NCBI GenBank assembly: GCA_035547955.1
Contig: DASZTR010000167.1
Span: 1-7,213 of the forward strand
Reading direction: 5' to 3'
Length of the DNA stretch: 7,213 bases
Source of the DNA: Nitrososphaera sp035547955
GTDB lineage: Archaea > Thermoproteota > Nitrososphaeria > Nitrososphaerales > Nitrososphaeraceae
This document shows positions 1-5,439 of this stretch, piece by piece. Within the stretch, counting starts at the first letter, position 1; every line of letters starts with the position of its first letter. Below the pieces are notes generated by a model. The model searched no databases and was not told the DNA's origin. It saw only the letters and a list, made by a program, of their open reading frames with translations. A program made the position numbers and the translations under genes.

Positions 1-70
1 AGCCTAAGCGTCTGCAGCTTGATCTTGCTTGAATGCCATATCTCTTGAGGATTTTACGGCAGGAACTCAT
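1..70 (-). CDS. Possible N-terminal part of a small basic, Cys-containing protein (runs off the left edge)
   Basis: An open minus-strand frame starts at ATG 70-68 and has no stop before the window ends. It encodes about 23 residues beginning MSSCRKILKRYGIQ, rich in Arg, Lys and Cys. A second in-frame ATG at 97-95 would add nine residues (MSVCAVCVC), but those come from a TG dinucleotide tract and look non-functional. I do not recognise the protein, and 23 codons are too few to separate a gene from chance. No convincing TATA box was found upstream. It would be divergent from the gene starting near 187. Confidence 0.2.
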   Translation of the reverse strand, partial: MSSCRKILKRYGIQARSSCRRLG

Positions 71-90
71 ACACACACATACCGCACACA
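68..90. repeat. CA/TG dinucleotide-rich tract
   Basis: An interrupted (CA)n run (five CA units from 70 to 79, then CGCACACACGG) lies upstream of the first clear gene. A similar short TG run occurs at 3092-3102. They are short enough to be chance, and no function is implied. Confidence 0.4.
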
Positions 91-186
91 CGGACATGCC
101 GCGCTTTCTATTCGCAAAATAGCATGAAAATAAAAACAAGAATTATTATGCACCACAATGTCGGAAATTATGCACACGCATCTGCG

Positions 187-513
187 ATGGTCAACCGCCA
201 AAGGATGATGATAAAAATCGATTTCTATGTGCCTACAAGGACAAAGGACGGCAGGGATATAGACCCTAAAAAGGTGGACGCCATAATAGACCAGATATGG
301 CCTAGGTACCGCGGAGGCACGAAACTGACAGGTACTGGCTATTACAGGGCCAAGTCTGGCAGCGACGAAGTGACTGAAAGCTATCTGCTGTCTATAATCA
401 CAGAATACGGCCGGCCGTTCAAAGCCGACCTGAAAAAGTTCAAGGAAAAAATAAGAAACGAACTCTGCCAGGAAACCGTCTTGATAACCTGGCACCCTAT
501 CAAAGTCATGTAA
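187..513 (+). CDS. Conserved-looking hypothetical protein, small alpha/beta fold (DUF3574-like layout)
   Basis: This is a soluble 108-aa protein with no signal peptide or membrane segment. Visible order: beta strand IKIDFYVPT (9-17), a polar turn KDGRDID, a helix around 27-37, a GGTKLTGTGYY segment (43-53), a second strand ESYLLSII (64-71), a charged helix (79-93), and a final strand ETVLITWHPIKVM. This strand-helix-strand-strand-helix-strand layout, with a helix before a terminal QETVLI strand, resembles proteins of the DUF3574 type. That is a pattern impression only, and no function can be assigned. The start is uncertain. The frame is open from ATG 124, but the first 21 residues from there are His/Asn/Ile-rich and unlike the rest. 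ATG 205 or 208, preceded by AAAGG, is also possible and begins just before the first strand. An AT-rich stretch at 129-150 could hold the promoter. Confidence 0.72.
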   Translation: MVNRQRMMIKIDFYVPTRTKDGRDIDPKKVDAIIDQIWPRYRGGTKLTGTGYYRAKSGSDEVTESYLLSIITEYGRPFKADLKKFKEKIRNELCQETVLITWHPIKVM

Positions 514-526
514 CCTTCTTGGAAGG
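514..526 (+). other. Short inverted repeat directly after the stop codon
   Basis: CCTTC and GAAGG arms of 5 bp with a 3-base loop begin at the base after the TAA of the preceding gene. No T-run follows, so a role in termination or mRNA end stability is weak. The remaining 514-577 gap holds only the promoter elements described next. Confidence 0.25.
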
Positions 527-552
527 AGATTCTCTAGTCTTGGCAGCTAAAG

Positions 553-575
553 TTTATCAATTAGATAGCTCTAAT
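553..575 (+). promoter_or_regulatory. TATA-like box with overlapping inverted repeat upstream of the 60-aa gene
   Basis: TTTATC at 553-558 lies about 22 bases before ATG 578, fitting an archaeal TATA box with a leaderless transcript. Between it and the start lies an inverted repeat with 6-bp arms, ATTAGA (560-565) and TCTAAT (570-575), and a 4-base centre. A repeat spanning the expected initiation site could be an operator. A 6-4-6 repeat is expected about once or twice by chance in a window this long, so its position is the only argument. Confidence 0.4.
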
Positions 576-577
576 AC

Positions 578-760
578 ATGCTGGTGGCGCAGAAAACCTC
601 CGGGGAAGAAAGGGTGAAAAAGCCTGTCAGGAACCAGTACGACGATGAAACGCTAGAAAACATGATGCGCTACTACAACCTTGGTGAGAACTACGAATCG
701 CTCCTGCGATACATAAAGCACCGCGGCCTAGTTGCCGGCGACCCGGAGCAACAACAGTAA
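578..760 (+). CDS. Small charged hypothetical protein (60 aa)
   Basis: The 60-residue ORF is hydrophilic. Its first 20 residues are Lys/Arg-rich and probably disordered. A helical, amphipathic segment spans about 22-50 (YDDETLENMMRYYNLGENYE, then SLLRYIKHRG), and a QQQ tail ends the protein. There is no membrane segment, Cys pair or obvious catalytic motif. The ATG sits at the distance from the TATA-like box expected for a leaderless message, which supports both the start and the gene. The tail codons are a CAA-type run. I do not recognise a family. The Tyr-rich helical segment could bind a partner protein or nucleic acid, but that is speculative. It is followed after 50 bases by a same-strand gene with its own TATA-like element. 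Confidence 0.55.
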   Translation: MLVAQKTSGEERVKKPVRNQYDDETLENMMRYYNLGENYESLLRYIKHRGLVAGDPEQQQ

Positions 761-763
761 AAC

Positions 764-772
764 CATAAAAAT
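764..772 (+). promoter_or_regulatory. Probable TATA box for the membrane-anchored protein gene
   Basis: The sequence CATAAAAAT, just after the stop of the 60-aa gene, is a TATA-like element about 43 bases before ATG 811. It predicts initiation near 793-796 and a leader of roughly 15 bases. Confidence 0.4.
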
Positions 773-810
773 AACTCCATTGCTACACTTCTCCAAGTGC
801 CCTATTTCCT

Positions 811-1191
811 ATGCGCGTTATTGTCGCAATAGCTATCTGCATCGCGATAGGCGTCGCGTTCGCGGGATATTTTGCATACACATGGGTGACGAAGCCGCGG
901 TATGGGCTCGAAGTGGACGCGACACGGGACACCACAGACATCTCGGGCACGTTTTATCGCATTAGGGTGGTAAACGTAGGCTTTGAGCGCCTCACAAACG
1001 TCTCGGCAGAAATGGGTGTCGGCGATATCCAGACCACGGATTTGCTGGAGCCCGGGCAGACCTACTACTTTTACCCAAACCCGGACACGCTTTCGCCGAC
1101 TGTCAAGGTCACGTCCAGCGAGGGCATCAATGTCGAGACCGACTATCGCACGCCTACAAAGGTGCTCGGGCTGCCGGGCGGCGGAAGGTAA
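811..1191 (+). CDS. Membrane-anchored protein with an extracytoplasmic beta-rich domain
   Basis: This is a 126-aa protein. Residues 3-25 form one hydrophobic helix (VIVAIAICIAIGVAFAGYFA), followed by WVTKPR. It is either an N-terminal anchor or an uncleaved signal; no lipobox is evident. Residues 31-112 look like a single beta-sandwich: YRIRVVNVGFERLTNV (49-64) and LLEPGQTYYFYP (78-89) are typical of CARDB/FxLYD-like domains, where N-x-G and L-x-P-G-Q turns connect strands. The tail TPTKVLGLPGGGR is short and basic. The role is unknown; I infer a small surface protein facing outward. The start at ATG 811 puts the hydrophobic segment at the very N-terminus, as expected. The gene is followed by 88 non-coding bases and then the methylase promoter, so it is probably its own unit. 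Confidence 0.75.
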   Translation: MRVIVAIAICIAIGVAFAGYFAYTWVTKPRYGLEVDATRDTTDISGTFYRIRVVNVGFERLTNVSAEMGVGDIQTTDLLEPGQTYYFYPNPDTLSPTVKVTSSEGINVETDYRTPTKVLGLPGGGR

Positions 1192-1242
1192 CGAGATGCA
1201 TATTATTCCTTGACGATGATGGTGATAATCCTATTGTTATAG

Positions 1243-1249
1243 TATAAAT
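1243..1249 (+). promoter_or_regulatory. TATA box of the methylase-PUA unit
   Basis: TATAAAT lies about 34 bases (centre to start) upstream of the TTG at 1280. Transcription would begin near 1271, leaving a leader of about ten bases. This supports the otherwise weak TTG start. The rest of 1192-1279 is AT-rich with a short degenerate GATGAT run and no recognisable gene. Confidence 0.55.
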
Positions 1250-1279
1250 GGACACAAGCACATACCTATTTTCAGGTGC

Positions 1280-2254
1280 TTGACGCTGCTCCTCTTTGAA
1301 CCGTCAGCTAAATCAACCGCGCTTGCGGACAAGTATGGCTACAGTGAGTGGCTCGTGGCGCGCTTTATGCAGTACGTGCCTGATGTAGAGCGCTTTATGG
1401 AAAAGATGGATCAATCGCCCGCGCAGTATATACGCGTCAACACGCTCAAGACCACCCCTGATGCCCTTGAACAGAGGCTTGCCGCAAAAGGGTTTAAGCT
1501 AGAGCCCACCTTGCTTTCTGAGGTGCTAAGAGTGGTCAAGGCTCCTATGGCGACTGGCGCCACCAACGAATACCTATTCGGTCATTATTATATACAGGAT
1601 CTAAGCTCGTGCATGGCAGTGGACGCGCTCGATGCGCAGAAATCCCAGTCTGTGCTGGACATGGCGGCCGCTCCGGGCGGCAAGACCACCCACATTGCAC
1701 AGAGGATGCAGAACACCGGCTCCATTGTTGCGCTTGAGCCAAACAAGAGGAGGGCAAGGTCGATGTTGTTCAACCTTGACCGCCTCGGCGTGGCAAACAC
1801 GTGCGTCCTGTGCGCCGACGCCCTTGCCGCCACAAAAGACCTCGGCAAGTTTGACAGGGTGCTCCTTGACGCGCCGTGCAGCTGCGAAGGCGTGATCGCA
1901 AGGGACCGAACAAGAAAGACGAGCCACCGCCCTGAAGACGTGGAGTACTGTGCAGGCCGGCAGGAACAGATGCTCGAAGCCGCCATTTCTGCATGCAAAA
2001 AAGGGGGCGCGGGCATCGTGATTTATTCGACATGTTCTTTCGCACCGGAAGAAAACGAGGCAATAGTAGATAGGATGGTGCGCAAGTTTGGCGTAACCGT
2101 TGAGCCGCTTCCGCACGGGAGCGAGGGTCTCGCTCATTTTGGAAACATAGAGTTTGACAAGAGCGTCAGAAACGCGAGGCGCTTTTACCCGCACGTACAT
2201 GATACCACCGGCTTTTTCGTGGCAAAGATGAGGGTGCCGCCATGCCCGCCATGA
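1280..2254 (+). CDS. NOL1/NOP2/Sun-family RNA cytosine-5 methyltransferase
   Basis: This SAM-dependent enzyme is predicted to form 5-methylcytosine in tRNA or rRNA. It has 324 aa, the usual size for archaeal members. Residues 20-110 carry the N-terminal RNA-binding region with the typical YIRVNTLKT segment (50-58). The Rossmann domain follows: motif I LDMAAAPGGKT (126-136) for SAM, motif II acidic E153, D180 in motif III, motif IV DAPCSCEG (198-204) with C200, and motif VI YSTCSFAPEENE with C252. In this family the motif VI Cys is the nucleophile and the motif IV Cys aids release; both are present. The C-terminal HDTTGFFVA is the last conserved block. No PUA domain is attached; one is encoded by the next, overlapping gene. 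The TTG start is chosen because it follows the TATA box at the right distance and no other start precedes the conserved region. Family sure; whether tRNA (Trm4-like) or rRNA is the substrate is open. Confidence 0.93.
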   Translation: MTLLLFEPSAKSTALADKYGYSEWLVARFMQYVPDVERFMEKMDQSPAQYIRVNTLKTTPDALEQRLAAKGFKLEPTLLSEVLRVVKAPMATGATNEYLFGHYYIQDLSSCMAVDALDAQKSQSVLDMAAAPGGKTTHIAQRMQNTGSIVALEPNKRRARSMLFNLDRLGVANTCVLCADALAATKDLGKFDRVLLDAPCSCEGVIARDRTRKTSHRPEDVEYCAGRQEQMLEAAISACKKGGAGIVIYSTCSFAPEENEAIVDRMVRKFGVTVEPLPHGSEGLAHFGNIEFDKSVRNARRFYPHVHDTTGFFVAKMRVPPCPP

Positions 2255-2916
2255 CCTTTTTCAGAGAACCGACGCGGCAGGAGCAGACGCTCATCTACCG
2301 GGCGCTTGACCGGTGGGGGGTGTTTGATGCACTGGAAGGGCAGGTATTTCTCGTGGACGATAGCGGCAAGGTATCCCTAGTGTCGCCAGAACTGGCAAAC
2401 ATCATCAGGGAGATGACGAAAGCGCAAATACAACAACGACAGCCGAAGGTGGCCGGCCTTGTCATAGGCGGCCTTGGCAACAAGACTAAGAAAAAGAGAC
2501 AGTTTGGCCCCACCCTTGCCGGCGCGGGCCTTTTTGCGCGCATTGGAGGCAGGGAAAAGAAACGCCGTTATTACGTCGAGGTGGGGCACAATGCAGAAAA
2601 GCTGGTGCTGTACGGCCGGGATGTGATGGGCGAGTCGATAACCGAGGCATCTAGCGAACTTGATGAGAACGAGCTTGTGATACTCGTGAACGACAGGGGA
2701 GAAGCGATAGGTATTGGTCGGACGCGTTTTTCAGGCAAGGGCATTTTGCAGAAAGGGCGGGTGACCATAACCACCCTTGCCGACGCCGGAAGCTATCTGC
2801 GCGATGAAGATTATGATGATAATGATACAAAAGAAAGTGCGGAGGCAAAGATGGTGACGAAGATGATGATGATGATGATGAAAAAGAATGATGAAACCGA
2901 TGCATCGGTCCGATAG
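2242..2916 (+). CDS. Nip7-like / PUA-domain RNA-binding protein, partner of the methylase
   Basis: A soluble 224-aa protein. Residues 5-60 form an alpha/beta N-terminal domain (FREPTRQEQTLIYRALDRWG) as in Nip7-type and RsmF-associated proteins. A basic KKKR linker (82-86) follows. Residues 110-178 match a PUA domain: YYVEVGHNAEKLVLYGRDV (110-128), then ELVILVNDRGEAIGIGRTRF. PUA domains bind structured RNA, so the protein probably helps target rRNA or tRNA to the upstream methylase or acts in ribosome assembly. From 187 on the tail is low-complexity: acidic DEDYDDND, then six consecutive Met (208-213) from an ATG repeat, then KKNDETD. The gene overlaps the methylase. ATG 2251 would give the common 4-base ATGA stop-start overlap and is at least as likely as ATG 2242; either way translation is coupled. 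The tail is unlikely to belong to the conserved fold. Confidence 0.85.
   Translation: MPAMTFFREPTRQEQTLIYRALDRWGVFDALEGQVFLVDDSGKVSLVSPELANIIREMTKAQIQQRQPKVAGLVIGGLGNKTKKKRQFGPTLAGAGLFARIGGREKKRRYYVEVGHNAEKLVLYGRDVMGESITEASSELDENELVILVNDRGEAIGIGRTRFSGKGILQKGRVTITTLADAGSYLRDEDYDDNDTKESAEAKMVTKMMMMMMKKNDETDASVR
2863..2880 (+). repeat. (ATG)6 microsatellite in the PUA-protein tail
   Basis: Six perfect ATG units lie in frame and encode Met 208-213. A degenerate GAT-rich stretch at about 2803-2826 precedes it, encoding an Asp-rich segment. Length changes by whole units would keep the reading frame. Confidence 0.9.
2896..2909. repeat. 14-bp perfect palindrome at the 3' end of the PUA gene
   Basis: ACCGATGCATCGGT reads identically on both strands. 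It lies just before the stop of the PUA gene and about 20 bases from the end of the convergent small gene. It could be a protein site or part of bidirectional termination. A perfect 14-mer palindrome is expected about 0.4 times by chance in this length. Confidence 0.5.
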
Positions 2917-2930
2917 CAAAAAATGGCCGG

Positions 2931-3092
2931 CTAGTTAGCTCCTGTCTCAACAGAGACGTTCTGAAGGACGGACGCAATATAGTCCGCCGTCGTGCCCAGC
3001 TTTTCTGTCATGCACTGGATGGACATGCCGCTGTCATACAGCTCGAAGATGCGCTCGTCAAGATCGTATTTGGCCTCTTCCTCTGTTCTCAT
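2931..3092 (-). CDS. 53-aa helix-turn-helix-like small protein
   Basis: This short ORF reads from ATG 3092-3090 to TAG 2933-2931. After an acidic start (MRTEEEAKYDLDER) come three predicted short helices: ERIFELYDSG (13-22), SIQCMTEKLG (24-33) and TADYIASVLQNV (35-46). The pattern of helix, SGMS turn, helix, LGTT turn, helix is that of homeodomain-like HTH modules found in small regulators and recombinases. It is about the minimum size for such a fold, so it would have to act as a dimer or with a partner. The strand is convergent with the PUA gene, the stops being 14 bases apart. A GAGAGGAGAG purine stretch (minus strand, 3116-3107) lies 14 bases before the ATG, farther than ideal for a ribosome site. 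DNA binding is inferred from the pattern only; it could equally be a protein-interaction module. Confidence 0.6.
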   Translation of the reverse strand: MRTEEEAKYDLDERIFELYDSGMSIQCMTEKLGTTADYIASVLQNVSVETGAN

Positions 3093-3162
3093 ATGTGTGT
3101 GTATAACTCTCCTCTCTTGCTACAAGCGAGAATCGGACGTTTGAATAATACAGGTATCGATC

Positions 3163-3184
3163 TATAAAATATGTACAAGCTTGT
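3163..3184 (-). promoter_or_regulatory. TATA box with adjacent 10-bp palindrome, likely promoter of the small HTH gene
   Basis: On the minus strand ATATTTTATA (3172-3163) is a good TATA-like element. It predicts initiation near 3140, giving a leader of about 48 bases before ATG 3092. Immediately upstream lies the palindrome ACAAGCTTGT (3175-3184), in the BRE/operator position. Palindromes of this length occur several times by chance in 7 kb, so only the placement is suggestive. The TATA element is nearly symmetric and could also fire rightward, but no gene follows in that direction. Confidence 0.4.
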
Positions 3185-3238
3185 GAAATAAGTTAAAGCG
3201 GCCGGAGGGGCGCAGCTCTTTTCTTCGCTGCTGCCGCC
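3185..3238 (-). terminator. Possible structured terminator of the surface-protein gene
   Basis: Beyond the stop at 3241 (minus strand) lie nested inverted repeats: outer arms GCGGC/GCCGC (3198-3202 with 3233-3237) and inner arms GCAGC/GCTGC (3212-3216 with 3227-3231). They are followed in the direction of transcription by TTTAACTTATTT (3197-3186). A GC-rich fold followed by T-rich sequence suggests an end of transcription, although archaeal termination relies mainly on the T-rich part. Confidence 0.35.
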
Positions 3239-3240
3239 TT

Positions 3241-4311
3241 TTATTTTCTGGCCTTGAACAGGATGAATACTGCGATGGCGCCCATCATGCCGCCGAGCAC
3301 CAATAGCACCTGCATCGGAAAGCTGCCTGTTGCCTGCTGGACACCTGGTGGCGCTTCTCTGCTGACTACTGCAAAGTTGCCTCCTGCCGATTCATCGATC
3401 TTGGAGAACCCTGTGATCTGGATCTGTCCGCTTGGGGCCGGTACTTGCGAGTGCGCTTGCACCTGTGCTCCGTCGATAGTGACTGACGCGTCTGCCTCAT
3501 CTGCCACGAACGTTCCTTCCCTGAAACTGCTCTCTCCAAGGGAGTACACTGACACAACCTTTGCACCGCCCTTGTTCTTGAAGACCGATGACGTTTCTAC
3601 GAGGCTTCCTGATGGGTCAAATAGGAAGTGCCACGTGGTCATGGGTTGCTTGAACTTGTCAAAGTTCAATATGGATTGAGTGAACATGCTAGAGGACTGC
3701 ACTTGCGCGGCAATGTCCTTGTGCGTCTTGTCAAGGAAGTTGATTGGCTTGGTTATCTCTATCTTTCCTATAGCCGGGTCCGGCGCTGTGAGCACAATTG
3801 CGTCAGGGATGGTTATCGCCCTCCATGCTAGGTCGACGATGTTGTCTCCTGAGGTAGATGATGATGATGACGAAGAATTGCCTCCGCTAATCACGAATTT
3901 TTCAAGGTGGGGGACCGCCTCGACCTTGAGCGACATAAGGGCATTGTCCTCGTAACCTCTGAGGACTCCTGTATAGGTGATTTCCATACTGGTGACTTTT
4001 GCCGGGCTCTGGGCCTGCAACAATGCCTTGTTAAAGGCAGTGATTGCGCTTGCAATTCCGTTGTCTGTACTGCTTGCAGTGCCGTTCACGCTGAACTGGA
4101 TGCGGTCCTGCTTGCCATTAAGCTCGTTTGCAATGTTGCTACCCGCCGGATAGCGCAGAGTAATATTCTTGACCGCGATGAAGTGGGCTTCTGCCTCGTC
4201 GGTCTGTGGGATCAAAACTGCGTTCATGTCATTAGCAAAAGCGGCAGGGGCAACACTGGATACCAAGAGTGTGGCGAACATCGTCGCAACAACTGCAGAT
4301 AACGACTTCAC
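3241..4311 (-). CDS. Secreted, C-terminally membrane-anchored surface protein of unknown function
   Basis: This is a 356-aa protein. Residues 1-26 are a Sec signal peptide (hydrophobic MFATLLVSSVAPAAFA, likely cleaved after AFA). The body (27-330) is rich in beta-strand and Ser/Thr, has no cysteine, and carries N-glycosylation sequons (NIT 49, NGT 76, NSS 145). A run of seven Ser (146-152) divides it into an N-terminal part of about 120 residues and a C-terminal part with LFDPSGSLVETSSVF. Residues 335-352 form a membrane helix (VLLVLGGMMGAIAVFILF) ending in KARK, so the body faces outward with a short basic cytoplasmic end. I do not recognise the family; a role in the cell envelope is inferred only from topology. 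The GTG start at 4311-4309 places the signal peptide at the N-terminus and lies about 26 bases from a TATA box, implying a leaderless mRNA. The gene diverges from cofD. Confidence 0.85.
   Translation of the reverse strand: MKSLSAVVATMFATLLVSSVAPAAFANDMNAVLIPQTDEAEAHFIAVKNITLRYPAGSNIANELNGKQDRIQFSVNGTASSTDNGIASAITAFNKALLQAQSPAKVTSMEITYTGVLRGYEDNALMSLKVEAVPHLEKFVISGGNSSSSSSSTSGDNIVDLAWRAITIPDAIVLTAPDPAIGKIEITKPINFLDKTHKDIAAQVQSSSMFTQSILNFDKFKQPMTTWHFLFDPSGSLVETSSVFKNKGGAKVVSVYSLGESSFREGTFVADEADASVTIDGAQVQAHSQVPAPSGQIQITGFSKIDESAGGNFAVVSREAPPGVQQATGSFPMQVLLVLGGMMGAIAVFILFKARK
3857..3870 (-). repeat. (TCA)4 repeat encoding part of a Ser run
   Basis: GATGATGATGATGA on the plus strand is read as TCA codons on the minus strand. 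With neighbouring TCT and TCG codons it makes Ser 146-152 of the surface protein. It is the same GAT tract type seen in other genes here, used on the opposite strand, and it forms a likely flexible linker. Confidence 0.85.
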
Positions 4312-4332
4312 GAGAGCAAAGTGCCTCTGGCT

Positions 4333-4341
4333 GTTTATAAT
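4333..4341 (-). promoter_or_regulatory. TATA box of the surface-protein gene
   Basis: ATTATAAAC on the minus strand lies about 26 bases upstream of the GTG start at 4311, the archaeal spacing for a leaderless transcript. It shares a 114-bp intergenic region with the cofD promoter, so the two could be regulated together. Confidence 0.55.
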
Positions 4342-4391
4342 CTTTGTTGTAAAGTGTGTCTGAAAGGTGATAATTCTGTTGCACCCAGCAG

Positions 4392-4400
4392 ATATAATAA
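4392..4400 (+). promoter_or_regulatory. TATA box of the cofD-cofC operon
   Basis: ATATAATAA lies about 30 bases (centre to start) upstream of TTG 4426. It predicts a transcript starting within a few bases of the start codon. This supports the TTG as the true start even though no ribosome binding site precedes it. Confidence 0.55.
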
Positions 4401-4425
4401 AACGGATTTTGCATACTGACCGCGT

Positions 4426-5433
4426 TTGATTGCAATCATTGCAGGCGGCACGGGCTCGGTCAAACTGGTGCGGGGTCTTGCCCTGCTAGAAAAGGAGGGC
4501 AAGAGTATGCAAGAGGTGGGAGGCATGAGCGTGATAGCAAACGTGGGCGACAACATGTGGCTCTATGGACTGTACGTCTGTCCTGATGTAGACACGATGG
4601 TCTACGGCCTTGCCGGCATGCTCGACGAAGAGCGCGGCTGGGGGATCAGGGGTGACACGTTCACGTTCCTTGACCAGATGAAAAGGTCTGGCGTCGACAC
4701 GTGGTTCGGGCTGGGAGACCGAGACCTTGCCACTCACATCCTGCGTACACATATGATGATGATGACGACTGAAAAAGCAGCCGGAAGAAAGGAGGAGAAG
4801 AGAAAAAAGAAGAGCCTGACGCAGGTCACGGCCTATTTTGCAGAAAAATTTGGCACAGGCACCGCTAAGGTGCTGCCCGCAACTGACAACGACGTGGAGA
4901 CAATGATAACGACTTGCGACGCCGGTGAGATGCACCTACAGGAATTCTGGGTTAAAAACGCTGGCAGGCCTGAGGTGCAGGGGATACGCTACCGCGGTAT
5001 TGGAAAGGCGCGGGCTACGCGGCAGGCACTTGATGCAATAAAGAACGCAGACAGGATAATAATCGCACCCGGAAATCCTGTCTCGAGCATTGGGCCCTCG
5101 CTCGCACTTGTGGACCTCAAAGCGGCGCTTGCAAAAAGGCGCTCAGACGTGATTGCCGTGTCACCAGTGATAGGCAACGCTGCGCTGTCCGGCCCGGCTG
5201 TAAAGTACATGAATGCCGTGGGTGTATCCTCCTCTGCAGCAGGCGTCGCGGAATTTTATCAACAAGTCGCCGGCACGCTGGTCATAGACAACAGAGACCA
5301 AGACACAGCTGGCAAGATAACTGCAAAATTTGGCATCGACGTGTACGAAACAAACATAACCATGCAAGGTCGACAAGACGAAGTCCGGCTCGGCAGGTAC
5401 CTGCTGCAATTACAGCAATCGCGGAAGTCTTGA
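4426..5433 (+). CDS. cofD: 2-phospho-L-lactate transferase (CofD), coenzyme F420 biosynthesis
   Basis: CofD moves the phospholactyl (or related) moiety from the guanosine-diphospho intermediate onto Fo, giving F420-0 (or dehydro-F420-0), in the cytoplasm. The 335-aa protein carries the family blocks in order: AGGTGSVKLVRGL (6-18), NVGDN (39-43), PDVDT (53-57), GWGIRGDTF (71-79), GLGDRDLATHILRTH (95-109), LPATDNDVETM (150-160), LQEFWV (171-176), IIIAPGNPVSSIGP (211-224) and VSPVIGN. The Asp of PDxDT, which I recall as Fo-binding in the Methanosarcina mazei enzyme, is kept. An extra block at 110-129 (four Met, then a Lys/Arg/Glu-rich stretch) replaces the short loop before SLTQVT; the family has about six residues there. 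The family's usual acidic residue at the end of the NxxD(D/E) block is Asn here (N43). The TTG start gives the conserved N-terminal IAIIAGG strand directly. cofC follows after six bases. Confidence 0.95.
   Translation: MIAIIAGGTGSVKLVRGLALLEKEGKSMQEVGGMSVIANVGDNMWLYGLYVCPDVDTMVYGLAGMLDEERGWGIRGDTFTFLDQMKRSGVDTWFGLGDRDLATHILRTHMMMMTTEKAAGRKEEKRKKKSLTQVTAYFAEKFGTGTAKVLPATDNDVETMITTCDAGEMHLQEFWVKNAGRPEVQGIRYRGIGKARATRQALDAIKNADRIIIAPGNPVSSIGPSLALVDLKAALAKRRSDVIAVSPVIGNAALSGPAVKYMNAVGVSSSAAGVAEFYQQVAGTLVIDNRDQDTAGKITAKFGIDVYETNITMQGRQDEVRLGRYLLQLQQSRKS
4753..4764 (+). repeat. (ATG)4 repeat inside cofD
   Basis: Four ATG codons encode Met 110-113, followed by a purine-rich stretch (GGAAGAAAGGAGGAGAAG type) encoding Arg/Lys/Glu. 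Together they form an insertion between two conserved CofD blocks. The repeat opens a surface loop rather than disrupting a catalytic motif. Confidence 0.85.
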
Positions 5434-5439
5434 TATTAG

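Noticed and set aside
67..495. Minus-strand frame of about 140 codons opposite the first gene
   Set aside because: Rich in Cys, Tyr and His with no coherent fold, and covered by the better plus-strand frame with alternating strands and helices.
1201..1230. GATGATGG-like sequence resembling a C box of a C/D guide RNA
   Set aside because: No matching D box (CTGA) and C'/D' pair at the needed spacing; the tract is one more degenerate GAT repeat.
1601..2200. Long open frame on the minus strand (199 codons) opposite the methylase
   Set aside because: It lies entirely within a gene whose catalytic motifs are clear on the plus strand. Its product is Arg/Cys/His-rich with no recognisable domain, as expected for an antisense shadow in a GC-biased gene.
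2863..2880. Poly-ATG run as a sign of a frameshift or assembly error at the end of the PUA gene
   Set aside because: Unit changes are multiples of three and keep the frame, and the upstream PUA domain is intact. Similar repeats occur in three other genes of the window, so a biological origin is more likely.
3116..3131. TCTTGCTACAA found here and again at 6146-6156 as a possible repeat family or attachment site
   Set aside because: An 11-base match between two places in 7 kb is expected several times by chance, and the flanks do not match.
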